Source: Streptomyces griseoluteus (GTDB lineage Bacteria; Actinomycetota; Actinomycetes; Streptomycetales; Streptomycetaceae). From it: a stretch of DNA of 38,021 bases. The position numbers and the translations under genes are program-made. Of this stretch, positions 18,973 through 25,591 are shown piece by piece. Position 1 is the first letter of the stretch. Each line of letters starts with the position of its first letter. The notes beneath the pieces are model-generated. The model searched no databases, was not told where the DNA came from, and worked only from the letters and a program-made list of their open reading frames with translations. The DNA is taken from the NCBI GenBank assembly GCA_000717735.1, contig JOBE01000062.1:1-38021 (forward strand). Direction: 5' to 3'.

Positions 18973-19272
18973 ATGTTCGTACTGGAATTGACCTACACCG
19001 CGCCCGTCGAGCGGGCCGACGCCCTGCTCGGCGCCCACGTCGAGTGGCTCGACGAGCAGTACGCCGCCGGTGTGTTCATCGCCTCGGGGCGGAAGAACCC
19101 GCGCGACGGCGGGGTGATCCTGGCCGCCGGGGTCGACCGCGCGGAGATCGAGAGGATCGCGGCGGCCGACCCGTTCAGCGTCGAGGGTGTGTGCGCGTAC
19201 CGGATCACGGAGTTCTACGCGACCAAGACGGCCGAGGAACTCGCCCCGTACCGGGAGCAGTTGCCCTCCTAG
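18973..19272 (+). CDS. YciI-family protein
   Basis: The 99-residue protein has the YciI ferredoxin-like fold pattern: MFVLELTYTAP, AHVEWLDEQYAAGVFIASGRKNPRDGGVILAAG, and the conserved DPF with the following C-terminal helix (AADPFSVEGVCAYRITEFY). His22 and the DPF Asp correspond to the proposed active-site pair. The function of the family is uncertain. TAGCCT (18960-18965) ends 7 nt before the ATG and no Shine-Dalgarno is present, so the transcript is probably leaderless. Confidence 0.88.
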   Translation: MFVLELTYTAPVERADALLGAHVEWLDEQYAAGVFIASGRKNPRDGGVILAAGVDRAEIERIAAADPFSVEGVCAYRITEFYATKTAEELAPYREQLPS

Positions 19273-19291
19273 TCCGTGACCCGGACGGGCA

Positions 19292-20488
19292 CTACCGGCG
19301 TGTTGCCACGGCGATCCTGCCCTTCTCCCCCGAGGCCCAGCAGGAGCCGTCGGGGGTGCAGTCCACCGTGTCGTACGAGCCGGTGTCGACCGTGCGCCAG
19401 GTGCCGCCGCCGTCGGTGGTGAGGTCCGTGCCGGTCGGTCCGACGGCGAGTGCCGCGCTCCTGCTGTGCGGGAGCCAGGCGACGCCCGAGCGGTAGGCGG
19501 GCGGCGGCGTGGCCGAGGCGCGCCAGCCGCGACCGCCGTCGCCGGTGACCGCCGCGGCCTGCGGGGACGGCTGGTCCTTGCGGTAGTCGCCGCCGACGGC
19601 GAGGCCGTGCGCCCGGTCGCGGAAGGCGAGCCCGAACACTCCGCGCGCCGGGTCCCCCGCGGGGACGGGCGTGACGGTGGCGGTCCAGGTCAGCCCGCGG
19701 TCGCCGGAGTGGAGCACGCGCGCGGTGGCCCCGCCGCCCGTCGCCAGCCACACGTCCCGGGGACCGGCCGAGACCAGGCACTGGCCGCTCGCCGCGAAAC
19801 CCGCCTCCCCGGGGAGGGCCTCCGGCATTCCGGCGCTCGGCAGCACCTGCCAGGAACGGCCGCCGTCGCGGGTGGAGACGATGCGGTACTTCCCGTCGAC
19901 CGGGTCGCTCATGGCGAGTCCGTGCCGGCGGTCGAAGAACGTCATGCAGTCGTAGAAGGCGCGCGGGTCGGTGTTGCGGAAGGACTCGGTCCAGGTGGCT
20001 CCGCCGTCCTCGGTGCGCAGCACGCGGGAGGCCTCGCCCTCCCCGATGGCGAGGACGACGGCCCGGCGGGCGTCGAAGGCCTCCACGTCACGGAACTCCA
20101 GCTCGGCCGCGCCGGGCGGCGAGACGTTTCGCCAGCTCCGGCCGCCGTCGGTGGTGCGCAGCACCGTGCCCCTGGAGCCGGCGGCCCAGGCGGTGCGGCG
20201 GTCGACCGCGGCGAGGCCCCGGAAGCGGGCGTCGGTGCCGGTCGCGGTCAACTGCCAGCCGATTCCGGGGGCTTCGGCTTCTCCCGCGCGAAGGTTCATG
20301 GTCCCCGCGGCGTCGGTCCCTCCGTCGTGGCGGCTCACGGTCGCCGCCGTATCCGTCGGTGCCGGCTGCCGGTCGGGCGTGGCCGTGGGGGTCTCCCCGG
20401 CCCGCGCCGGAACGGCCAGGGTCAGCGCCAACGCCGCCCCGACCAGCCCCACCGACATCATTCGTCTCGTCTTCCCCATGGACGTCAT
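19292..20488 (-). CDS. Secreted BNR/Asp-box beta-propeller (Ycf48-like)
   Basis: The 398-residue protein starts with a signal peptide (MTSMGKTRRMMSVGLVGAALALTLAVPARAGE) and consists of repeated propeller blades, each with an Asp-box: TDGGRSW, EDGGATW, RDGGRSW, GDRGLTW, GDGGRGW and TDGGGTW. No sialidase catalytic residues (Arg triad, FRIP) are visible, so it is more like the Ycf48/photosystem-assembly propellers, probably a binding protein outside the cell. The ATG at 20488 is favoured over 20479 because TAGCTT (minus strand, 20497-20502) ends 8 nt before it. It converges on the YciI gene with a 19-nt gap and is divergent from the Fe-S gene. Confidence 0.8.
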   Translation of the reverse strand: MTSMGKTRRMMSVGLVGAALALTLAVPARAGETPTATPDRQPAPTDTAATVSRHDGGTDAAGTMNLRAGEAEAPGIGWQLTATGTDARFRGLAAVDRRTAWAAGSRGTVLRTTDGGRSWRNVSPPGAAELEFRDVEAFDARRAVVLAIGEGEASRVLRTEDGGATWTESFRNTDPRAFYDCMTFFDRRHGLAMSDPVDGKYRIVSTRDGGRSWQVLPSAGMPEALPGEAGFAASGQCLVSAGPRDVWLATGGGATARVLHSGDRGLTWTATVTPVPAGDPARGVFGLAFRDRAHGLAVGGDYRKDQPSPQAAAVTGDGGRGWRASATPPPAYRSGVAWLPHSRSAALAVGPTGTDLTTDGGGTWRTVDTGSYDTVDCTPDGSCWASGEKGRIAVATRR

Positions 20489-20564
20489 GGCGCCGGAAGC
20501 TAGTCCCCCGGGCCGCTCCGCGTCCAGGGTGCGTCCCCGTCGGGGCGTTCCTGGGCTGGGTGCC

Positions 20565-21608
20565 ATGACCGACCGTACGACCGGGTCGGCGCCCGACGAG
20601 AAGCCGAAGCTCAAGGAGTACGACGGCGAGGGCATCACCGTCACGTTCGAGCCTCGGCGCTGTCTGCACGCGGCCGAGTGCGTGCACGGCCTGCCCGAGG
20701 TCTTCGACCTGTCCCGGCGCCCGTGGGTCCTGCCCGACGCCGCCGAAGCGGGGCTGGTCGCGGAGGTCGTCCGCCGCTGCCCCTCCGGGGCGCTCCGGTA
20801 CCACCCGGCGGACGGTTCCGTGGAACACCCGGACATCCCCACCACCGTGCGCCGCACTCCCTCCGGGCAGCTGGTGGCGCGCGGGGACCCGCTCGTGACC
20901 GGCGCGTACGGCGACCGGCCGGAGGCCCGGGTGGTGCTCTGCGGCTGCGGTGCCTCGGGGAACCGGTCGTACCGCGACCACTCCGGTCCGTGCGCCGAGC
21001 CCGACGACGACGCCCCCGGACCGCTGACCTGCACGGACCTCACCGGAGCACGTCTTCCGTCGGGTTCGGGTGACGTAGCTCACGTGGGTCCGGAGTGCAC
21101 GTTCCGGCCGTCCTGCTCGTCTTGCGAGGTGTCAGGGGCCCTGTGTCGGGGAGACGCACAGGATCCGAAACCCGCGCGAGAGGAGCCGGTCTTGTCCGCC
21201 GTCATCGAGCAGGCCGTCCAGGCCCGTCTGGTCGCATCCGCTCCTCGGATGGAGACCGTCCCCGCCACCCTGCGGTACGACCGCGAGGATCCGTACGCCG
21301 TGAGCATGGCCTTCCCACCGCCCGCGACCCTGGAGGGCGTCGAGGTCTCCTGGGCGTTCGCGCGTGAGCTGCTCGTCCAGGGCGTCGAGCGCCCGGCCGG
21401 GGTCGGGGACGTCCGTCTGCGTCCGTACGGCTACGACCGCACGGTGGTCGAGTTCCACGCCCCGGAGGGGGTGGCCATGGTCCACGTCCGGACCTCGGAG
21501 CTGCGCCGCTTCCTGGAGCGCTCGCAGCACCTGGTGCCCGAGGGGCGCGAGCACCAGTACCTGGACTGGGACCAGGACCTGGCGAAGCTGCTGCGCGACC
21601 GTCCGTGA
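20565..21608 (+). CDS. Fe-S protein ORF open into downstream SALP gene
   Basis: The ATG at 20565 opens a 347-codon frame. Residues ~18-85 match the divergent 4Fe-4S mono-cluster domain (ITVTFEPRRCLHAAECVHG...VFDL...RRCPSGALRYH) with three Cys. Residues ~125-145 resemble a CDGSH motif, but it is degenerate: LCGCGASGNRSYRDHSG has Arg in place of the third Cys and no His in the usual place. There is no in-frame stop before the SALP coding region that begins at 21192. Codons from 21024 to 21191 have about 30% A/T third bases (17 of 56), unlike the flanking modules, so that stretch looks intergenic. Most likely the Fe-S gene really ends near 21027 and a one-base difference hides its TGA; a true fusion is the alternative. 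Confidence 0.6.
   Translation: MTDRTTGSAPDEKPKLKEYDGEGITVTFEPRRCLHAAECVHGLPEVFDLSRRPWVLPDAAEAGLVAEVVRRCPSGALRYHPADGSVEHPDIPTTVRRTPSGQLVARGDPLVTGAYGDRPEARVVLCGCGASGNRSYRDHSGPCAEPDDDAPGPLTCTDLTGARLPSGSGDVAHVGPECTFRPSCSSCEVSGALCRGDAQDPKPAREEPVLSAVIEQAVQARLVASAPRMETVPATLRYDREDPYAVSMAFPPPATLEGVEVSWAFARELLVQGVERPAGVGDVRLRPYGYDRTVVEFHAPEGVAMVHVRTSELRRFLERSQHLVPEGREHQYLDWDQDLAKLLRDRP
21070..21083. promoter_or_regulatory. CRP-like palindrome upstream of the SALP gene
   Basis: GTGA-cgtagc-TCAC is a perfect match to the GTGAnnnnnnTCAC core recognised by CRP-family regulators. It lies in the intergenic-looking part of the Fe-S/SALP frame, 109 nt before the TTG start of the SALP gene. Confidence 0.45.
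21192..21608 (+). CDS. SsgA-like protein (SALP), sporulation/cell division
   Basis: The start is a TTG (21192-21194) preceded by GAGGAG with a 6-nt gap. The 138-residue product has the SALP core: ATLRYDREDPYAVSMAFPPP, VSWAFARELLVQGVERPAGVGDVRLRPYG, VVEFHAPEGVAMVHVRTSELRRFLERSQHLVPEGREHQYLDWDQDLAKLL. SALPs occur in morphologically complex actinomycetes and act in positioning of septa and in spore-wall synthesis or autolysis. Which paralogue this is cannot be decided by eye. It shares its reading frame with the upstream Fe-S gene, which has no stop in between. Confidence 0.9.
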   Translation: MSAVIEQAVQARLVASAPRMETVPATLRYDREDPYAVSMAFPPPATLEGVEVSWAFARELLVQGVERPAGVGDVRLRPYGYDRTVVEFHAPEGVAMVHVRTSELRRFLERSQHLVPEGREHQYLDWDQDLAKLLRDRP

Positions 21609-21639
21609 CCCGCGCCCCGGCGGTCGCCCGGTAAATCGT

Positions 21640-21669
21640 TTGCCGTCCCGCGAGCCCCCGCCGTACCGT
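21640..21669 (+). promoter_or_regulatory. Candidate promoter of the ABC-F gene
   Basis: TTGCCG (21640-21645), an 18-bp spacer and TACCGT (21664-21669) predict transcription from about 21676, giving a 5' leader of about 185 nt. Confidence 0.5.
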
Positions 21670-21675
21670 CGTCAC

Positions 21676-21860
21676 TGACCTTGTCGTCACCTGATCGGAG
21701 AAGGACGTTGCTCGTCTGAGGTTGCGAGACACCGAGCCGCGCGTGCCCTGAGCCGCGTGTGCCGTTCTCGACCTCGGCGTACGAGCCGTTCTCTCGACTG
21801 CCCGCGCCCCGGTGTCTCACGCGTTGCTCCATTTCACGTTCGCGCAACCGGGAGGCCCCT
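21676..21860 (+). promoter_or_regulatory. Structured leader with 3-codon uORF (candidate attenuator)
   Basis: GGAGAAGGA (21697-21705) precedes TTG CTC GTC TGA (21708-21719), a possible Met-Leu-Val peptide. Just after it GAGACACCG (21726-21734) can pair perfectly with CGGTGTCTC (21810-21818). Between the arms are the near-identical direct repeats AGCCGCGCGTGCC (21735-21747) and AGCCGCGTGTGCC (21751-21763). The ABC-F ribosome site follows at 21851. A leader peptide and alternative stems are how several ABC-F resistance genes sense stalled ribosomes. Confidence 0.5.
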
Positions 21861-23537
21861 ATGGCGCATCACCCCACCTTCATCACCTGCACTTCCCTTT
21901 CCTTCTCGTGGCCGGACGGCACCGAGGTCCTCGACGACTTCCGGCTCACGGTCGGCCCCGGCCGCACCGGCCTCGTCGGGCTCAACGGCTCCGGCAAGTC
22001 CACGCTCCTCAAGCTGATCGCGGGCGAGCTCACCCCCGCCTCCGGCACCGTCCGGGTCACCGGCGAACTCGGCTACCTCCCGCAGAACCTGGTCCTGGAC
22101 ACCTCACGGCGGGTGGACGAGATCCTCGGGATCGCCGCGAAGCGTGCCGCGCTGCACGCCATCGAGGCGGGAGACCCGGCGGAGGAGCACTTCACCGCCC
22201 TGGCCGACGACTGGGACGTGGAGGAGCGGGCCCGCGCCACCCTCGACCAGCTCGGGCTCGGCGGCGTCGGTCTCGACCGGACCGTCGGCGAGGTCTCGGG
22301 CGGAGAGTCCGTGCTGCTGCGGCTCGCCGCGCTGCTGCTCGCCCGGCCCGACGTCCTGCTGCTCGACGAGCCGACCAACAACCTGGACCGGCACGCCCGC
22401 GCCCGCCTGTACGAGGCGGTGGAGAACTGGTCCGGCGTCCTGGTCGTGGTGAGCCACGACCGTGAACTCCTGGAACGCGTCGACCAGATCGCGGACCTGC
22501 GGGACGGCGCCGTCACCTGGTACGGCGGCGCCTGGTCCGACTACGAGGAGGCGCTCGCGGCCGAACAGGAGGCGGCGGAGCGGATGGTGCGGGTCGCCGA
22601 GGCGGACGTCCAGCGACAGAAGCGGGAACTCGGCGACGCGCAGGTGAAGTTGGCGCGCCGGAAGCGGTACGCGCAGAAGAGCTTCGAGAACAAGGTCGTC
22701 CCGAAGATCGTGGCGAACGGGCTCAGGAGCAACGCGCAGGTCGCCGCCGGCAAGCACCGCGCCCTGCACGCGGAGCGCCTCTCGGAGGCCAGGGAGCGGC
22801 TCGACGCGGCCGTGGAGGCGGTGCGGGACGACGACGAGATCCGCGTCGAACTGCCGCGCACCTCGGTGCCGCCGGGCCGCGAGGTGCTGTTCCTGCGGGG
22901 GCTGGAGCTGCGGTACGGGGCCCGGGTGGCCGGCGAGTTCGAGCTGCGCGGCCCGGAGCGGATCGCGCTGGTCGGCCGGAACGGCGCCGGGAAGACGACG
23001 CTGCTGCGGACGATCGCCGGGGAGCTGCCGCCGCTGTCGGGCGAGGCGGAGGCACGGGTGCCGCTGCGCTTCCTGCCGCAGCGGCTCGACGTCCTCGACG
23101 ACGGGCTGAGCGTGGTGGCGAACGTCGCCCGGTTCGCGCCCACCGCGACGGCGAACGCGATCAGGGCGCGACTGGCACGGTTCCTGTTCCGGGGGGCGCG
23201 GGCGGATCAGCCCGTGGGCACCCTGTCGGGCGGGGAGCGGTTCCGGGCGACGCTGGCGGCGCTGCTCCTCGCGGAGCCGGCTCCGCAGCTGCTGATGCTG
23301 GACGAGCCGACGAACAACCTGGACATGGCGTCGGTACGGAAGCTGACGGCGGCCCTCGACGCGTACGAGGGGGCGCTGATCGTGGCGAGCCACGACGTGA
23401 CGTTCCTGGAGTCGCTGGGGATCACCCGCTGGCTGCTGCTCGACGGTGAGCTGCGGCCGACGACGGCGGAGGAGGTACGCGGGACGGCGGCGAGCTCGCG
23501 CCAGCGCGCCGCCGGACACCACCCGGACTCCGCCTAG
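21861..23537 (+). CDS. ABC-F family ATPase (ribosome protection type)
   Basis: GGGAGG lies 5 nt before the ATG. The 558-residue protein has two ABC domains and no membrane segments: Walker A GLNGSGKST (40-48) and VGRNGAGKTT (371-380), signatures VSGGES (145-150) and LSGGERFR (~450), and Walker B LLLDEPTNNLD (167-176) and LMLDEPTNNLD (~475). Between them, residues ~225-325 form the charged inter-domain linker (P-site tRNA interaction motif) with ARRKRYAQKSFENKVVPKIVANGLRSNAQ. ABC-F proteins bind the ribosomal E site and rescue it from stalling or from antibiotics. The long structured leader favours a drug-inducible resistance role over a housekeeping one. Confidence 0.92.
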   Translation: MAHHPTFITCTSLSFSWPDGTEVLDDFRLTVGPGRTGLVGLNGSGKSTLLKLIAGELTPASGTVRVTGELGYLPQNLVLDTSRRVDEILGIAAKRAALHAIEAGDPAEEHFTALADDWDVEERARATLDQLGLGGVGLDRTVGEVSGGESVLLRLAALLLARPDVLLLDEPTNNLDRHARARLYEAVENWSGVLVVVSHDRELLERVDQIADLRDGAVTWYGGAWSDYEEALAAEQEAAERMVRVAEADVQRQKRELGDAQVKLARRKRYAQKSFENKVVPKIVANGLRSNAQVAAGKHRALHAERLSEARERLDAAVEAVRDDDEIRVELPRTSVPPGREVLFLRGLELRYGARVAGEFELRGPERIALVGRNGAGKTTLLRTIAGELPPLSGEAEARVPLRFLPQRLDVLDDGLSVVANVARFAPTATANAIRARLARFLFRGARADQPVGTLSGGERFRATLAALLLAEPAPQLLMLDEPTNNLDMASVRKLTAALDAYEGALIVASHDVTFLESLGITRWLLLDGELRPTTAEEVRGTAASSRQRAAGHHPDSA

Positions 23538-23561
23538 CGGTGCAGTAAGGCCCAGGATTTC

Positions 23562-23843
23562 GTGCCGCCGCCCGGGGTGAGGACGGGGGCGAGTCCCCGG
23601 TCCCCGCCGTGCCCGTCGACCGCCGCGGCCAGCAGCCACATGCTGCGGCTGCGGCGGTCGCGGCACTCCTCGGCCGCGGCGGGTGAGGCGTGGGCCGGAT
23701 GCGTCCGGTTCGGCCTCGACGACGCCGGGCGGGCCTACATCGGTTCGACGCTCGCCCCCGGGATGTACGTCAGCGACTCGGTGGAGGCGCTCCGCGCCCT
23801 GATCTCCGCGGTGAAGGCCGGCGAAGCCGACCATCTGCTCTGA
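23562..23843 (+). CDS. Small DUF397-like protein or remnant
   Basis: The 93-codon frame starts at GTG 23562 with AGGA 4 nt upstream. The first ~35 residues are Pro/Ser/Arg-rich and unconvincing; the C-terminal part (GCVRFGLDDAGRAYIGS...MYVSDSVEALRALISAVKAGEADHLL) resembles the end of DUF397 proteins, with the DS and final helix before AGE.D. DUF397 genes usually pair with XRE regulators, but none is present here. It may be a decayed gene. Confidence 0.45.
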   Translation: MPPPGVRTGASPRSPPCPSTAAASSHMLRLRRSRHSSAAAGEAWAGCVRFGLDDAGRAYIGSTLAPGMYVSDSVEALRALISAVKAGEADHLL

Positions 23844-23953
23844 GTAGTCGCCCGGGCGACCCGGCCCGAGCGGGCGGGACGTGACCTGCACCTCCGGTCC
23901 CCGGCCCGAACAGCGCACATAACGGAACGTAACCGGACATCGCCGGGACGGGC

Positions 23954-23982
23954 TTGGCCGACGCCTTACGGAGCCTTAACCT
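23954..23982 (+). promoter_or_regulatory. Desaturase promoter
   Basis: TTGGCC (23954-23959) and TAACCT (23977-23982) with a 17-bp spacer lie upstream of the desaturase gene; the -10 is itself part of the repeated operator-like sequence TAACCTACG. Confidence 0.55.
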
Positions 23983-24011
23983 ACGGTCTCGTAACCTACG
24001 AATCCGTAGGT
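23977..24011. promoter_or_regulatory. Repressor-type operator of the desaturase gene
   Basis: TAACCTACG occurs twice (23977-23985 and 23992-24000), 15 bp apart, and the second copy forms a perfect inverted repeat ACCTACG-aatc-CGTAGGT (23994-24011). The cluster covers the -10 and transcription start, as expected for a TetR-type lipid repressor. Confidence 0.65.
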
Positions 24012-24049
24012 AATCCCGTATGCTCTTCTCTCCGTCCCCAGGAGTTCCC

Positions 24050-25024
24050 GTGACACTCACCTCTCCCCACCTCGGCAGCTCGGCGGAGTGGACCGACGCG
24101 CGCCTGCTCTACGCGCTCGAAGAGGTCGTGGAGCAGGAACTCAACCGGCACCTCAAGGTCACCAAGGACTGGATGCCGCACGAGTACGTGCCGTGGTCCG
24201 ACGGCCGGAACTTCCCCGGCTTCTTCGAGGACGGCGAGGCCTGGGACCCGTCCCAGTCCAAGGTGACCGACATCGGCAAGATCGCCCTCGTCGTCAACCT
24301 GCTCACCGAGGACAACCTGCCGAGCTACCACCACGAGATCGCCAGCCTCTTCGGCCGTGACGGCGCCTGGGGCACCTGGGTGCACCGCTGGACCGCCGAG
24401 GAGGGCCGCCACGGCATCGTGATGCGCGACTACCTGCTCGCCTCCCGCGCCGTCGACCCGGACAAGCTGGAGCAGTTCCGGATGTCGCACATGAGCGAGG
24501 GCTTCGAGTCCGACAACCGGCACTCGATGCTGCACTCGGTGGCGTACGTCGCCTTCCAGGAGCTCGCGACCCGCATCTCGCACCGCAACACCGGCCACCA
24601 GTCCGGCGACCCGGTCTGCGACCGGATGCTCGCCCGCATCGCCACCGACGAGAACCTGCACATGGTCTTCTACCGCAACCTGCTGGGCGCGGCCTTCGAG
24701 CTCGCCCCCGACCTGACCATGCAGGCCGTGCGGGACGTCGTGGTCAACTTCCGGATGCCCGGACACGGCATGCCCGGCTTCGAGCGGGCGGCGGCGCAGA
24801 TGGCGATCGGCGAGATCTACAACATGCGCATCCATCACGACGACGTCCTCCAGCCCGTCCTGCGCTTCCTCAAGGTCCTCCAGATCGAGGGCCTCGGCCC
24901 GGGCGGCCTGCGCGCCCAGGAGGAGCTCGGCCTGTACATGAACGGCCTGGACTCCGAGGCGAGCAAGTTCGACGAGAGGCTCGCCGCCCGCAAGGCCCGG
25001 ATGGCCGCGCGCGCGGCCGGCTGA
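24050..25024 (+). CDS. Acyl-ACP desaturase (soluble diiron)
   Basis: The GTG at 24050 follows AGGAG by 6 nt. The 324-residue protein has the complete diiron ligand set of the plant-type acyl-ACP desaturases: Glu87 (LLTEDNLPSY), Glu118 and His121 (AEEGRH), Glu171 (FQELATRISH), Glu201 and His204 (TDENLH). It introduces a cis double bond into ACP-bound fatty acids, adjusting membrane fluidity; actinobacterial relatives are the DesA1-type enzymes. It stands alone behind a promoter with a clear palindromic operator and converges on the WhiB gene. Confidence 0.94.
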   Translation: MTLTSPHLGSSAEWTDARLLYALEEVVEQELNRHLKVTKDWMPHEYVPWSDGRNFPGFFEDGEAWDPSQSKVTDIGKIALVVNLLTEDNLPSYHHEIASLFGRDGAWGTWVHRWTAEEGRHGIVMRDYLLASRAVDPDKLEQFRMSHMSEGFESDNRHSMLHSVAYVAFQELATRISHRNTGHQSGDPVCDRMLARIATDENLHMVFYRNLLGAAFELAPDLTMQAVRDVVVNFRMPGHGMPGFERAAAQMAIGEIYNMRIHHDDVLQPVLRFLKVLQIEGLGPGGLRAQEELGLYMNGLDSEASKFDERLAARKARMAARAAG

Positions 25025-25060
25025 GCCACCCGGCCGGGGTGGGCGGACCCGGCGGCTCAG
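25021..25060. terminator. Bidirectional terminator between desaturase and WhiB genes
   Basis: CTGAGCC (25021-25027) pairs with GGCTCAG (25054-25060), with an alternative inner stem CCACCC/GGGTGG (25026-25031 / 25037-25042). The outer stem includes both stop codons of the convergent genes. Confidence 0.55.
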
Positions 25061-25368
25061 CGGCTCTGCCGCTTGAGCCGCACACGCTCCTTCTCGGAGA
25101 GGCCGCCCCACACCCCGAACCTCTCGTCGTGACGCAGCGCGTACTCCAGGCACGCCACGCGGCCCTCGCACGCCCCGCAGAGCTGCTTCGCCTCGCGCGT
25201 CGACGACCCGGGCGCCGGGAAGAAGAACTCCGGTCCCGCCTGGGCGCACAGCGCGTCCTCGCGCCAGGAGAGGTCGGGAGCGAGGCCGGGGGCGGTCAGC
25301 ACGTCGGCATCCGTCCGCAGGTTCGTCCGCGTGTCCATCCGCATGTTCATCCGCATGTCCATCTGCAT
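25057..25368 (-). CDS. WhiB-family [4Fe-4S] transcription regulator
   Basis: The ~103-residue protein has the four cluster cysteines (EDALCAQ, then AKQLCGACEGRVACLEYAL), the turn motif FGVWGGLSEKER and a basic C-terminus (RVRLKRQSR). Wbl proteins bind sigma factors and, through their cluster, link redox or NO state to development or drug resistance. Several in-frame ATGs (25368, 25362, 25356, 25350, 25344, 25338) occur in a Met-rich repeat, so the true start is uncertain; none has a clear Shine-Dalgarno. Which Wbl paralogue this is cannot be told. TTGATC with a 17-nt spacer to TTACGG upstream is a weak candidate promoter. Confidence 0.85.
   Translation of the reverse strand: MQMDMRMNMRMDTRTNLRTDADVLTAPGLAPDLSWREDALCAQAGPEFFFPAPGSSTREAKQLCGACEGRVACLEYALRHDERFGVWGGLSEKERVRLKRQSR
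25315..25362 (-). repeat. Degenerate 12-bp tandem repeat at WhiB N-terminus
   Basis: Read on the minus strand, four 12-bp units follow each other: ATGGACATGCGG, ATGAACATGCGG, ATGGACACGCGG and ACGAACCTGCGG. They encode MDMR, MNMR, MDTR and TNLR, and supply most of the alternative start codons. Confidence 0.85.
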
Positions 25369-25398
25369 GACCGACACGCTGCCGCACTGCCGTAAACG

Positions 25399-25423
25399 CG
25401 CCATCAACGTTCGATCAATGGCG
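25399..25423. promoter_or_regulatory. Inverted repeat upstream of the WhiB gene
   Basis: CGCCAT (25399-25404) and ATGGCG (25418-25423) flank a 13-bp centre, 31 bp before the WhiB start and inside its candidate promoter. Possible operator. Confidence 0.35.
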
Positions 25424-25542
25424 GATACCCGACGCACGATGCGGCTGCCGGTCTCGCCTCCCGCCTCTCCTCCCACCCCGTGGCACCGGTTGTGAACGTA
25501 CTGTTTCCGACCTCGCGGGACCGCTGATCCAAGTCCCGTCTC

Positions 25543-25566
25543 GTGGGAACGTGGGAACGTGGGAAC
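25543..25566 (+). repeat. Three perfect 8-bp tandem repeats
   Basis: GTGGGAAC occurs three times without a gap (25543-25550, 25551-25558, 25559-25566), ending 25 bp before the IclR start codon, between the divergent WhiB and IclR genes. Confidence 0.9.
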
Positions 25567-25591
25567 CCGATCACCCACGGGGAGCGAACCC

